Shown here: piece by piece, positions 34,782 through 42,819 of the stretch | How the letters are laid out: every line of letters starts with the position of its first letter | Position numbering within the stretch: position 1 is the stretch's first letter | From: Arthrobacter sp. Soil762 | GTDB lineage: Bacteria > Actinomycetota > Actinomycetes > Actinomycetales > Micrococcaceae | Direction: 5' to 3' | NCBI RefSeq assembly: GCF_001428335.1 | Contig: NZ_LMSG01000019.1 | Location: forward strand, 186,075-250,074 | Length of the DNA: 64,000 nucleotides | Position numbers and translations under genes: made by a program | Notes under the pieces: generated by a model | Database searches by the model: none | Seen by the model: the letters and a program-made list of their open reading frames with translations, nothing else | What the model was told of the DNA's origin: nothing

Positions 34782-36031
34782 GGCGGAATGAGCGGCTGGC
34801 CGTCTGGCTGCATGGCCGGCGGATTGCCTGGCTCACGGGAACGTCGTTGCGTCCGCGGCTTGAATACCTCCCGGACCTTGTAGCTGAGTACGGTGCCGGC
34901 GCTGCCCTGCTCTCGTTGTCCTTGCCGTTGCAGTCCAAAGCCATCAACGGTCCGGCAGTGCTGAACTTCTTCGATGGACTCCTCCCGGAAGGTCAGGTTC
35001 GTGCGCACTTGGCCGACCTGCACGGGGTTGCTTCCACGGACATCAAAGCGTTGCTCGCGGCGGTGGGCGCTGACTGTGCCGGCGCGGTGCAGGTCCTTCC
35101 CGACGGCGTGGATCCCGAGGAGGGGGGAGAACTGCTGCCGATGACCGAGCAGGAAGTCGTGGCCGCCGTCGAGTCCCTCCCCACTTGGGACCTCCCTGAG
35201 GACTTCGCCATCACCACGTCCCTTGGCGGTGTCCAGTCCAAGGTCCTGCTGTCCAGCAGCTTGTCGCCAGGCGACAGCGGCTGGTATTGGCCGGCCCGGG
35301 GCGCCGCCTCCACGCACATCATCAAACCCGACCCGCTTGATTCACCGATTCCGGACTTGCTGGCGGCCGAACATTGGGCGCTTGAGCTGGCCAGGGCGGC
35401 AGGCCTTCGTGCGGCACGGACACGGATGGAGACGTTCGGCACCCGGGATGCCCTGGTAGTGGAACGCTATGACCGAACCGAGGACCACAAGCGGATTCAT
35501 CAGGAAGACTTCACCCAGGCTCTGGGGATTGCGTCTGCGGCAAAGTACGATCAGTCGACCGCGGCACCGTCACGCCTCGCGCAAGTGGCTGCGATCGCGT
35601 CGCCGCGCAGCCGAAATGCTGCGGCTTTCAAGAGTGAGTTGTTGAAGGCTGTGGCTTTCAATGTCCTCATCGGTAACGGTGACGCCCATTCCAAGAACTA
35701 CTCGGTGCTGATCCGGGAAACGGGCGAGGTGCAGTTGGCGCCTCTGTATGACGTCGCGCCAACGCTGCTGCTACATGCGCGCAGTTCCAATGCAGGGCAT
35801 TCAGTGGCCGGTCAGGCCCGGCTGAACTACATCACCCTGGACCATCTTGTGAGGGAGGCTGGCAGTTGGGGGATGGACGTGGATGAAGCCCGCTCCGGCG
35901 TGACGGGCCTCCTCGTTGCGGCCGCGGGGGCTCATACGTCCGTTCCCGAGCGCCTCGCGCACCTGCCCGCACTCGTGGCTGCTCGTGCAGAAGATCTCAT
36001 TGCCGGAAGCACGGCGCGCAGGCAGCTGTAA
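34778..36031 (+). CDS. hipA: HipA-like toxin (Ser/Thr kinase)
   Basis: A 417-residue HipA-family kinase, which phosphorylates a tRNA synthetase or similar target and induces growth arrest. The N-terminal HipA domain ('FFDGLLPEGQVRAHLADLHG') is followed by the kinase core: 'SLGGVQSKVLL', 'DALVVERYDR', and the catalytic loop 'FNVLIGNGDAHSKNYSVL' (about 293-310) with Asp and Asn, then 'LAPLYDVAPTLL' with the metal-binding Asp. All key residues are present, so it should be active. GTG 34778 overlaps hipB. Confidence 0.9.
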   Translation: MRRNERLAVWLHGRRIAWLTGTSLRPRLEYLPDLVAEYGAGAALLSLSLPLQSKAINGPAVLNFFDGLLPEGQVRAHLADLHGVASTDIKALLAAVGADCAGAVQVLPDGVDPEEGGELLPMTEQEVVAAVESLPTWDLPEDFAITTSLGGVQSKVLLSSSLSPGDSGWYWPARGAASTHIIKPDPLDSPIPDLLAAEHWALELARAAGLRAARTRMETFGTRDALVVERYDRTEDHKRIHQEDFTQALGIASAAKYDQSTAAPSRLAQVAAIASPRSRNAAAFKSELLKAVAFNVLIGNGDAHSKNYSVLIRETGEVQLAPLYDVAPTLLLHARSSNAGHSVAGQARLNYITLDHLVREAGSWGMDVDEARSGVTGLLVAAAGAHTSVPERLAHLPALVAARAEDLIAGSTARRQL

Positions 36032-36061
36032 CCGCACCAGGTGGCGCTGGCCGGAGCCGCC

Positions 36062-36817
36062 TCAGGTGTACATGAGCGAGCCCGGGGTGGTGAGCTTTTC
36101 GCCGGTTTCGAGCCAGGTTTTGAGGCCGGAGAGGATCATCGGCCAGCCGCCGTAGAGCTGGTCGTTGGCGCCTTCGCGGAGCTGGTCGTGGGTGACGGTG
36201 AGGTGGCAGGAATCGCCCACGGGTTCGATTTCCCAGGTGATGCGGGAGGTGCCTTCGGCCTTGACGTCCTCGCCCCAGAGTGCGGTCATGGTCTGGACGA
36301 GTTTGCGGGGCGGGTCCACTTCGATGTTTTCGCCCTCGCCCAGCAGCGCTCCGTCGGCCTTCGGGTTGCCCATTTCGAAGCGGCTCCCCGGCGTCCAGTC
36401 CGATTTGATGCTGTTGCCGAACTGGTATTTGCTGCGGATTCCGCTGTCCGTGATGGCTTCCCAGAGCCGTTCCGGGGTGGTCTTGATGTAGATTTCGAAG
36501 ATCTTTTCCATGGGACTTTCCAATCTGGTTTTGAGGTCGCTGAGGGCAGCGGCCCATGGTTCTGCATATTTGCTGACCCAGCGGTCGTGGACCAGGCGGA
36601 TGGGCACCGGATTGAGGAAGTGCAGTTTCTCGCGGCCCCGACGGCGGGTGACCACCAGCCCGGCGTCTTCCAGCAGCTTGAGGTGCTTCATGACGCCGTA
36701 GCGGGTCATCTCGAAGCGGGCCTCGAGCGCGTGAAGGGTCTGCCCGTCTTCCCGGAAGAGCTCATCGAGCAGGTCCCGGCGGGTGGGGTCGGCGAGGGCC
36801 TTGAATACGGCGTCCAT
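36062..36817 (-). CDS. ArsR regulator fused to SRPBCC (AHSA1-like) domain
   Basis: A 251-residue two-domain protein. The N-terminal winged helix is 'MDAVFKALADPTRRDLLDEL' with 'FEMTRYGVMKHLKLLEDAGL'; the C-terminal SRPBCC ligand-binding domain starts near 110 ('KIFEIYIKTTPERLWEAIT') and ends 'GSLMYT'. A one-component sensor is likely, with the SRPBCC pocket as effector site. ATG 36817 is chosen because TATCAT ends 7 nt before it with TTGTTA 18 bases further, giving a leaderless start; ATG 36826 overlaps the -10. A second partial copy of the SRPBCC part is at 32215-32643. Confidence 0.83.
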   Translation of the reverse strand: MDAVFKALADPTRRDLLDELFREDGQTLHALEARFEMTRYGVMKHLKLLEDAGLVVTRRRGREKLHFLNPVPIRLVHDRWVSKYAEPWAAALSDLKTRLESPMEKIFEIYIKTTPERLWEAITDSGIRSKYQFGNSIKSDWTPGSRFEMGNPKADGALLGEGENIEVDPPRKLVQTMTALWGEDVKAEGTSRITWEIEPVGDSCHLTVTHDQLREGANDQLYGGWPMILSGLKTWLETGEKLTTPGSLMYT

Positions 36818-36831
36818 AGCTCCCATGATAC

Positions 36832-36847
36832 GTGACCATATGGTCAC
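36832..36847. promoter_or_regulatory. 16-bp perfect palindromic operator of ArsR-SRPBCC gene
   Basis: GTGACCATATGGTCAC fits exactly between the minus-strand -35 (TTGTTA, 36849-36854) and -10 (TATCAT, 36825-36830). Binding would occlude the promoter, so autoregulation is likely. Confidence 0.8.
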
Positions 36848-36903
36848 CTAACAAGGGCATGGCGGCCGAAGGCTCAGGTCCCCACCTCGCACGGGGGCGC
36901 GGA

Positions 36904-37167
36904 TCAGACGGTGTCGAGCGAAGTCAGGCCTGCCGGTCCGGCGCTGGCTGCGTAGCCACGCCCCGCCGGCCGCACAGTCAGGGTCCATAAGCCTGGCGCA
37001 CCGTTGACTGAGGGCATGATGGTGCCTTCGGTGATGAAGCGCGCGTCTCCCTCGCCTTCGAGGGGCGCCCACCATCCGTTGACCGGGCAGTGCTCGCCGG
37101 TACGTGGTCCGAGTGCCCGGCTGTTCTCGGAAAGTCGGACGTGGTGGAGTCGGCCGCGGTTCTTCAT
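36904..37167 (-). CDS. small hypothetical protein, 87 residues
   Basis: ATG 37167 follows AAGGA by 7-8 nt. The 87-residue product is polar, with 'HCPVNGWWAPLEGEGDARFI' and 'TEGTIMPSVNGAPGLWTLTV'. There is a single Cys and no membrane segment. No family recognised. It lies upstream of and divergent from the catabolic regulon, and site A (37288-37299) is in the shared gap, though too far to be sure it controls this gene. Confidence 0.55.
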   Translation of the reverse strand: MKNRGRLHHVRLSENSRALGPRTGEHCPVNGWWAPLEGEGDARFITEGTIMPSVNGAPGLWTLTVRPAGRGYAASAGPAGLTSLDTV

Positions 37168-37287
37168 GGTGGTTCCTTCGGACACTTTGTGCTGGTGGGG
37201 TTGGCGATAGTGCCGCCGAATTGTGGGATTCGAGCCTCGCGGGGAAACGTCAGTGTCATCACCAGCAGGTTCAAAATTTACATTCGG

Positions 37288-37299
37288 ATTGTTGACAAT
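37288..37299. promoter_or_regulatory. regulon site A, ATTGTTGACAAT
   Basis: Copy of the ATTGTNNACAAT palindrome. Its TTGACA (37292-37297) forms a -35 with TAGGTT (37315-37320) 17 bases on, the promoter for the importer operon. A repressor here would block polymerase. Confidence 0.8.
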
Positions 37300-37388
37300 A
37301 GTACATGTTGCTCCTAGGTTTTATGTAACACGCATCACATCGAGTGATTTGCTGACTATCCCCGGTGGGTCCGGGTGAAGGAGTAGTT

Positions 37389-38282
37389 ATGACGGGTTAC
37401 ATTTCGCGGCGGAATGTCTTGCGAGGTGCAGGAGTGGCTGTACTGGGCGCTACGGTGGCTGGGTGGGCCACCGGCTGCACGAGTGTGGCGCCCGGAGGTC
37501 CTGCCTCCGGCGCTGCCAGCAACCTGCTGGAGCAAGCGAAGTCCCAGGGCTTTCTCCGCGTGGGCATCGCCAACGAACCGCCATACACGCAGGTTGACGC
37601 GGATGGAACGGTCACCGGCTGCGAACCGGATGTGCTTCGCGCTGTCTGCAAGCGGCTGGGCATCGAAGAGGTCCAGGGCATCATCACGCCTTACGAATCC
37701 ATGATTCCGGGCCTGAATGCCAACCGCTGGGATGTAATCGCTGCGGGTCTTTTCATGAAGGAATCCCGTTGCGGACAGGTCCTCTACTCGGAGCCGGTCA
37801 TTGTCTCCACGGAGTCCTTCGCCACCCCCGAAGGCAACCCGAAGGGCATCACCTCCGTGGCCGCTATCCTGGCTGACCCCTCACTGAGGATCGCGGTGCT
37901 CCCGGGCGGCTTCGAGGAAGGCGTACTCAAGACGGCCAACGTCCCGGCCTCCCAGCAGGTCAAAATCAACGACGGCCGCAGCGGCCTTGAGGCACTCAAG
38001 GCCAACCGCGCCGACGCTTTCATGCTGCCCACCCTGTCGTTGCAGGCCCTTGCGGCGGACGACTCGAGCTTCGAGATCTCCGCACCTTTGGACGATGCTC
38101 CCCGCACCGGCTCCGGCGCGGCATTCCGTCAGTCCGACGCCGCCTTCCACGAGGCCTATAACAAGGAACTCGAAGCATTCAAGGCCACCCCGGAGTTCGC
38201 CAAAATCCTCACCAAGTGGGGCTTTGACGCTTCCGTGGTGGAGGGCGTAACCGCTGAGGAGCTATGCAAGACCGCGGGCTGA
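37389..38282 (+). CDS. ABC transporter substrate-binding lipoprotein, EhuB-like
   Basis: A 297-residue solute-binding protein. The N-terminus has a twin-arginine motif 'SRRNVL' followed by a lipobox A-T-G-C (Cys about 30), so it is Tat-exported and lipid-anchored. The body ('LRVGIANEPPYTQVDADG', 'MIPGLNANRWDVIAAGLFM', 'EGNPKGITSVA', end 'TAEELC') resembles EhuB, the ectoine/hydroxyectoine-binding protein. ATG 37389 follows AAGGAG. First gene of a four-gene importer operon behind site A. The ligand is inferred, not proven. Confidence 0.82.
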   Translation: MTGYISRRNVLRGAGVAVLGATVAGWATGCTSVAPGGPASGAASNLLEQAKSQGFLRVGIANEPPYTQVDADGTVTGCEPDVLRAVCKRLGIEEVQGIITPYESMIPGLNANRWDVIAAGLFMKESRCGQVLYSEPVIVSTESFATPEGNPKGITSVAAILADPSLRIAVLPGGFEEGVLKTANVPASQQVKINDGRSGLEALKANRADAFMLPTLSLQALAADDSSFEISAPLDDAPRTGSGAAFRQSDAAFHEAYNKELEAFKATPEFAKILTKWGFDASVVEGVTAEELCKTAG

Positions 38283-38310
38283 TGCTGTTGCCGGTCGAGG
38301 GGAGGTGCGG

Positions 38311-39009
38311 ATGTCGGCAGTAATCGACTACGCGCCGCTGCTGTGGCAGGGCTTGCTGACCACCATCCTGGTGGCGGTCCTCAGCGGCGCCCTCTGCCTG
38401 GTGGTGGCGTTCGCCGCAGGGCTGGCGCGGCTGTCCAGCCACCGCTTCATCAGCTGGCCGGCCGGAGTCTTCATTGAGGTGTTCCGCGGGACGTCGCTGC
38501 TGGTACAGATGTTCTGGCTGTTCTTCGCGCTGCCGTTCTTCGGCATCCAGCTGCACCCGCTGACAGCGGCCGTCCTGGCGCTTGGCCTTAACGAAGGGGC
38601 CTACGCCGCCGAAGTGGTACGTGGCGCCATCGCCAGCCGGGCCAAGGGCCAGACGGAGGCCTGCATCGCGCTGGGAATGGAGCCCGCACTGCGGCTCCGG
38701 CGCATCATTATCCCGCAGTCCATTCCGGCCATGCTGCCGCCGTTCGGGAACGTCATGGTGGACCTGCTGAAGAACACCTCGCTGGTCTCGCTGGTGACCG
38801 TGGCGGACCTGACTTTCCGGGCCCAGATGATCCGCAGCAGCACCGGTCAGACGACGGCTATTTTCCTCACCATCCTGGTGCTCTACTTTGTCCTTTCCTA
38901 CCTGTTGACCCTGCTGACGAGCTGGCTGGAACGGCGGTTTGCGCTTGACCGGAGGGCACTCGCTGCCCAGCGCAAGGACAGCAAAATGATGAAGGTGGGT
39001 GCAGCTTGA
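38311..39009 (+). CDS. ABC permease, EhuC-like
   Basis: A 232-residue His/Glu/Gln-type permease. Helices include 'LLTTILVAVLSGALCLVVAF'; the 'FRGTSLLVQMFWLFFALPF' loop and the EAA motif 'LNEGAYAAEVVRGAIASRAK' are conserved. ATG 38311 has GGAGG 5 nt upstream; GTG 38305 is inside that site. Its stop overlaps the next permease start (TTGA, 39006-39009). Two permease genes with one ATPase match the Ehu transporter layout. Confidence 0.86.
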   Translation: MSAVIDYAPLLWQGLLTTILVAVLSGALCLVVAFAAGLARLSSHRFISWPAGVFIEVFRGTSLLVQMFWLFFALPFFGIQLHPLTAAVLALGLNEGAYAAEVVRGAIASRAKGQTEACIALGMEPALRLRRIIIPQSIPAMLPPFGNVMVDLLKNTSLVSLVTVADLTFRAQMIRSSTGQTTAIFLTILVLYFVLSYLLTLLTSWLERRFALDRRALAAQRKDSKMMKVGAA

Positions 39010-39662
39010 TCTGGGACAACAACTTTGCCGTGTCGGTCATTCCGCTGCTCCTGGAGGGGCTTTGGGTGACCATCAAGATCACCCTGCTGGGCACAACCCT
39101 GGCTGCAGCTCTGGGCCTGTTCTTCGCCATCCTCAGGCGGCTGGCCATCCCGGTGCTGTCGCTGGTGGTGTCCTTCTTCGTGGTGTTTGTCCGCGGAACC
39201 CCGCTTCTGGTGCAGGCCTACTGTGCGTTCTTCGTCCTGCCCGCGTACGGGATCAGCTTCGATGCCTTCACCACCGGCGTGGTGGTGATCGGCGTGAACT
39301 ACAGCGCCTACATGGCGGAGGTCTACCGCAGCGGGATCCAGGGCGTGCCGAAGGGGCAATGGGAGGCCGCAACGGCGCTGAGCCTGCCCAGCGTCCGCAC
39401 CTGGGGCAGGATTATCCTTCCCCAGGCGGTCCGCACGGTGGTCCCGATGCTCGGCAACTACCTCATCCAGATGTTCAAGGACTCCGCGGTCCTCTCGGCC
39501 ATCACGGTGGTGGAACTCATGGCGACGGCACAGGCCATCGGCAGCTCGAGCTTCCGATACCTGGAACCACTGACCCTGGCGGCCCTGCTCTTCCTGGCCG
39601 TCAGCTACCCAGCCTCGCGGCTCGTCAATAGATTGGAGCGGCGCTATGCGCCCCAGCACTGA
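39006..39662 (+). CDS. ABC permease, EhuD-like
   Basis: A 218-residue permease, paralogous to the one before: 'LLLEGLWVTIKITLLGTTLA', 'FVRGTPLLVQAYCAFFVLPA' and EAA loop 'NYSAYMAEVYRSGIQGVPKG'. TTG 39006 overlaps the previous stop and follows GAAGGTGGG. It would form a heterodimer with the EhuC-like subunit. The ATPase start lies 17 bases inside its 3' end. Confidence 0.85.
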   Translation: MIWDNNFAVSVIPLLLEGLWVTIKITLLGTTLAAALGLFFAILRRLAIPVLSLVVSFFVVFVRGTPLLVQAYCAFFVLPAYGISFDAFTTGVVVIGVNYSAYMAEVYRSGIQGVPKGQWEAATALSLPSVRTWGRIILPQAVRTVVPMLGNYLIQMFKDSAVLSAITVVELMATAQAIGSSSFRYLEPLTLAALLFLAVSYPASRLVNRLERRYAPQH

Positions 39663-40461
39663 ACCCCAACCCCTGTCCGCACCCGTGGACCTCGCCCCGG
39701 ACCCGATCATCAGGTTCCAGAACGTCAGCAAGAACTGGGGATCCAACCAGGTCCTGAAGTCTTTGAACTTCGAGGTGGCCCCGGGGGAGAAGGTCTCCAT
39801 CATCGGCCCATCCGGATCCGGCAAGACCACCATCCTGCGGATCCTCATGACGCTCGAGACTCCCAGCGAAGGGCTGGTAAAGGTCGACGGCGACACGCTG
39901 TGGGACGTCAGTCCCGGCCAAAAGGTGCGCGAGACCAAGCAGATGCGCGAAACCCGGCGCAAGATCGGGATGGTCTTCCAGCAGTTCAACCTGTTTCCGC
40001 ACATGACGGCCATGGAAAACATCATCGAAGCGCCCATACACGTGCTCGGCATGAACAAGGCCGAGGCGAAGGAACGCGCGGCGGAGCTGCTGAATCTTGT
40101 GGGCCTGGGAAAGCACATGAACCACACGCCGCCCCAGATGTCCGGCGGCCAGCAGCAGCGCGTGGCCATTGCCCGGGCGCTGGCCATGCGGCCGAAGGTG
40201 CTGCTGTTCGACGAGCCCACCTCCGCCCTTGACCCGGAGCTGATCGGGGAGGTGCTGAACGTGATCCGGAACCTCGCCCACACCACGGACATGACCATGC
40301 TTATGGTGACGCATGAAATGCGGTTCGCAGAGGAGATCTCCGACCGGGTGGTGATGTTCGACAACGGCGCTGCCGTGGAGAGCGGACCGCCGGCGCAGAT
40401 CTTCAAGGACCCGCAGCAGGAACGCACCCGGACCTTCCTCCGGGCCGTCCTGCAGCACTGA
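39646..40461 (+). CDS. ABC transporter ATP-binding protein, EhuA-like
   Basis: A 271-residue ATPase. Walker A 'GPSGSGKTTIL' is near residue 55, Q-loop '[12 protein letters not shown]', signature '[15 protein letters not shown]', Walker B '[15 protein letters not shown]', H-loop 'MVTHEM'. ATG 39646 has GGAG 8 nt upstream and overlaps the permease gene by 17 bases. It completes the SBP-permease-permease-ATPase operon. Convergent with RidA, 8 bases apart. Confidence 0.88.
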   Translation: MRPSTEPQPLSAPVDLAPDPIIRFQNVSKNWGSNQVLKSLNFEVAPGEKVSIIGPSGSGKTTILRILMTLETPSEGLVKVDGDTLWDVSPGQKVRETKQMRETRRKIGMVFQQFNLFPHMTAMENIIEAPIHVLGMNKAEAKERAAELLNLVGLGKHMNHTPPQMSGGQQQRVAIARALAMRPKVLLFDEPTSALDPELIGEVLNVIRNLAHTTDMTMLMVTHEMRFAEEISDRVVMFDNGAAVESGPPAQIFKDPQQERTRTFLRAVLQH

Positions 40462-40469
40462 CGGGGCCG

Positions 40470-40928
40470 CTACACCTCCACAATCATGGAAATCTCAACG
40501 GGCGCCAGCCCGGGCAGTTCGGCAACACCGACAGCTGCCCGGGCATGGCGCCCCTTGTCGCCGAAAGCCTTCTCCAGGACCAGGGAAGCGCCGTTGATGA
40601 CGGCCGGCTGGTCCCCGAATCCTTCGGCCGAAGCCACGTATCCGGTCAGGCTGACAATGGACACAATCCGGTCCAGCGAGCCCAGGTGCTGCTGCAGGGC
40701 GGACAGGCAGTTGAGTGCCGCTGTGGCACTGGCCTCCTGGCCCTGTTCGATGCTGAGCTCACGCCCCAGCTTGCCGCTGACGGTGAGGACGCCGTCCCTG
40801 GTGGGGGTCTGGCCGGCCGTGAAAATGAGGTTTCCCACCTGCCGCACCGGGACGTAGTTGGCCACCGGGACGGGAGGGGACGGCAGCTCGAGTTCGACGG
40901 CGTCTGTGCGGTTTTTTGCGATATCCAT
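40470..40928 (-). CDS. RidA/YjgF family deaminase
   Basis: A 152-residue protein of the RidA family, which hydrolyses reactive enamine/imine intermediates released by PLP enzymes. 'VRQVGNLIFTAGQTPTRDGV', 'ATAALNCLSALQQHLGSLDR' and 'ARAAVGVAELPGLAPVEISM' with the conserved Arg and Glu are visible. ATG 40928 follows GAAGGAG; the longer start at 40958 has no site. The presence of two aminotransferases in the same regulon explains the need for it. Transcribed from site B. Confidence 0.87.
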   Translation of the reverse strand: MDIAKNRTDAVELELPSPPVPVANYVPVRQVGNLIFTAGQTPTRDGVLTVSGKLGRELSIEQGQEASATAALNCLSALQQHLGSLDRIVSIVSLTGYVASAEGFGDQPAVINGASLVLEKAFGDKGRHARAAVGVAELPGLAPVEISMIVEV

Positions 40929-40984
40929 GATGCTCCTTCGAAGGGTGTGCCGGGTCACTATGGACCCTAGATACGCGTCGAAGA

Positions 40985-40996
40985 ATTGTCAACAAT
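40985..40996. promoter_or_regulatory. regulon site B, ATTGTCAACAAT
   Basis: Same palindrome on the opposite strand. For RidA the minus strand reads TTGACA, 17 bases, TAGGGT. The site is also 19 bases before the plus-strand start at 41016, where it could block elongation or a further promoter. Confidence 0.8.
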
Positions 40997-41015
40997 CTAC
41001 TACTTGAGGAGAATT

Positions 41016-41750
41016 ATGCAGTCCCATGATGCAACATTCGCAGGGCCGGAAGCCCAGTCCGGCATCGGCGTGGTGTGCCCGTTCGACATGGCCCTGGACC
41101 GCGAGCTGTGGCGGTGGATGCCGGCGGATGTCTCGCTCTTCTTCACGCGGACGCCGTTCTTTGATGAGCCCGTCAGCCTGGAGATGGCTGAGGACGTCAG
41201 CGACGACGGCGACATCCTGGAGGCGGTTCGGAACCTGAGTGCCGTGCGCCCCGCCGTCATGGCGTACGCGTGCACGTCCGGCAGCTTCATTAACGGCGTA
41301 TCAGGGGCCCGTCACATATCGAAGGTCATGGCCACAGCGGGCGATGCGCAGGGCGTCAGTACGTCGGAGGCCCTCCTGGAGGCGCTGGACCATCTGGGTG
41401 CGTCCAGGGTCGTGGTCATTACGCCCTACGTGACGGACCTGACCCGGCGGTTGGGGGATTTTCTGGAGGAAGCGGGCCATTCAGTGGTGTCGCAGGCCGG
41501 ACTGGGGTTGGGTGGCGGCATCTGGGAAGTCCCCTACCAGGTCACCGCGGACCTCATCCGCGGGGCGGACGTGCCCGAGGCAGACGTTATCTTCATCAGC
41601 TGCACCAACCTGCCGACCTACGACATCATCGCTCCGCTGGAGCGCGAGCTGGGCAAGCCGGTACTGTCGGCCAACCAAGTAACGGCCTGGGCCTCGCTGC
41701 GCAGGCTGGGAAAGACGGCGGTGGGTCCCGGACAGCGACTCCTGGCGTAG
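41016..41750 (+). CDS. Asp/Glu racemase-superfamily protein (maleate isomerase/EutA-like)
   Basis: A 244-residue member of the Asp/Glu/hydantoin racemase superfamily. Both catalytic cysteines are present: 'MAYACTSGSFING' (about residue 88) and 'VIFISCTNLPTYDI' (about 199). The strands 'SRVVVITPYVTDLTRRLGDF' and 'LGKPVLSANQVTAWASLRRLG' match the maleate isomerase/arylmalonate decarboxylase group, which includes EutA of ectoine clusters. ATG 41016 follows GAGGAG. The reaction is probably a racemisation or cis-trans isomerisation in the pathway. Confidence 0.8.
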   Translation: MQSHDATFAGPEAQSGIGVVCPFDMALDRELWRWMPADVSLFFTRTPFFDEPVSLEMAEDVSDDGDILEAVRNLSAVRPAVMAYACTSGSFINGVSGARHISKVMATAGDAQGVSTSEALLEALDHLGASRVVVITPYVTDLTRRLGDFLEEAGHSVVSQAGLGLGGGIWEVPYQVTADLIRGADVPEADVIFISCTNLPTYDIIAPLERELGKPVLSANQVTAWASLRRLGKTAVGPGQRLLA

Positions 41751-41794
41751 CCGTGCGGTAGGAATCCCGAAAGCGGAAGATGTGCCGCACAACG

Positions 41795-41845
41795 AAAAAT
41801 CCCGGGGCGGGCTGCACCAATGGCTGCCCGCGCCCGGGATTCTTT
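41795..41845. terminator. bidirectional terminator between convergent genes
   Basis: AATCCCGGGGCGGGC pairs with GCCCGCGCCCGGGATT (one bulge), with A-runs before and TTCTTT after. It separates the two racemase-like genes. Confidence 0.85.
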
Positions 41846-41873
41846 ATGGAAAGGGATCCATTGTGGAAGAGTC

Positions 41874-42614
41874 CTAGGCTCCCGCGGAAACGGAAGCGGT
41901 CTCCTTGAAGAGGTGGCCCAGTGCATCGCAGGGGCGCAGGGCGCCGGCCAGCCGCAGGCCCTGCCAGACCGTAACCTGGTTCGCCGTCAGCACGGGCTTG
42001 CCGAGGGCTTCTTCCAGCTCATTGATCCAGCGGGCACTGTGCAGGGCGGTGTCCGGGATCAGGATTGCCTGCGCTTCGTCGCTGTCGTTGCTCCTGGCCA
42101 GCGCCAGGACGCCTTCGCGGTCAAGTTCGCCGGCGAGGGCAGCTGTGGGGATGTCGTGGCTGACAAGCTGCGTCACGTCGATGCCGCCGCGGGACAGGAG
42201 CGCGACGAAGTGCCGGGAAACGTCCTCCGGGTAGGTGGCAGCGACGGCCACCCGGGTCAGTCCCAGGGCGTGGCACGCGGCAACGAAGGCCAGGGACGTG
42301 GAGGACACGGGGACCTCCAGCGCTTCCTGGACTTCGAGTGCCTGCTGCTGGGCGCCGTCCCAACCGAAAACGAAGCTGCCGGACGTGCAGGCCCACATAA
42401 CGGCGTCCGGCTCGGCAGCGCGAAGGGCCTCCGCACCTTCGAGAAGCCGTTCGCTCTTGCCGAGGTCCAGCAGGGCCTGGACCTCGTGGGCGTCAACGCC
42501 CACCGAGGTGTGGACCAACGGAAACCGGATTCCCTCGCCGAGGAGTTCCTCCATGTAGGGGTAGTCGTCCTCGGCTCCAAAGCCCGGGTACAGCATGCCG
42601 ATCGTGACAGTCAT
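41874..42614 (-). CDS. Asp/Glu racemase-superfamily protein, second paralogue
   Basis: A 246-residue relative of the neighbouring gene. The first cysteine is kept ('VMWACTSGSFVFG'), but where the second is expected the sequence reads 'AILIPDTALHSARW', with Pro-Asp-Thr and no Cys. 'TRVAVAATYPEDVSRHFVAL' and 'LGKPVLTANQVTVWQGLRLA' are conserved. One-cysteine members can catalyse decarboxylation or act non-catalytically, so a different reaction is likely. ATG 42614 follows GAAGGAG; sites D and C lie upstream. Confidence 0.78.
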   Translation of the reverse strand: MTVTIGMLYPGFGAEDDYPYMEELLGEGIRFPLVHTSVGVDAHEVQALLDLGKSERLLEGAEALRAAEPDAVMWACTSGSFVFGWDGAQQQALEVQEALEVPVSSTSLAFVAACHALGLTRVAVAATYPEDVSRHFVALLSRGGIDVTQLVSHDIPTAALAGELDREGVLALARSNDSDEAQAILIPDTALHSARWINELEEALGKPVLTANQVTVWQGLRLAGALRPCDALGHLFKETASVSAGA

Positions 42615-42656
42615 AAATTCTCCTTCGAAGTGAGTGCCGGGGAACAGATCCCGGTT

Positions 42657-42668
42657 ATTGTGCACAAT
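42657..42668. promoter_or_regulatory. regulon site D, ATTGTGCACAAT
   Basis: Perfect palindrome 43 bases before the minus-strand start at 42614. A minus-strand TACGAT just upstream could be the -10, so a bound repressor would cover the transcript start. Confidence 0.75.
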
Positions 42669-42705
42669 CGTACAATTCCAAACCGGCAAAAGATAGGAAA
42701 GTAGG

Positions 42706-42717
42706 ATTGTTGACAAT
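42706..42717. promoter_or_regulatory. regulon site C, ATTGTTGACAAT
   Basis: Contains TTGACA (42710-42715); TAACCT (42734-42739) is 18 bases on. This gives the promoter for the amidase-DUF3830 operon. Confidence 0.8.
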
Positions 42718-42819
42718 AGTGACACGGGCAACATAACCTGACAAGAGTGTTACCGGCGTCACAGCCAGGCAAGCCGTAATCATAGGTCGTTTTTCGCACC
42801 GGACAAGGAGCTTCACAGC

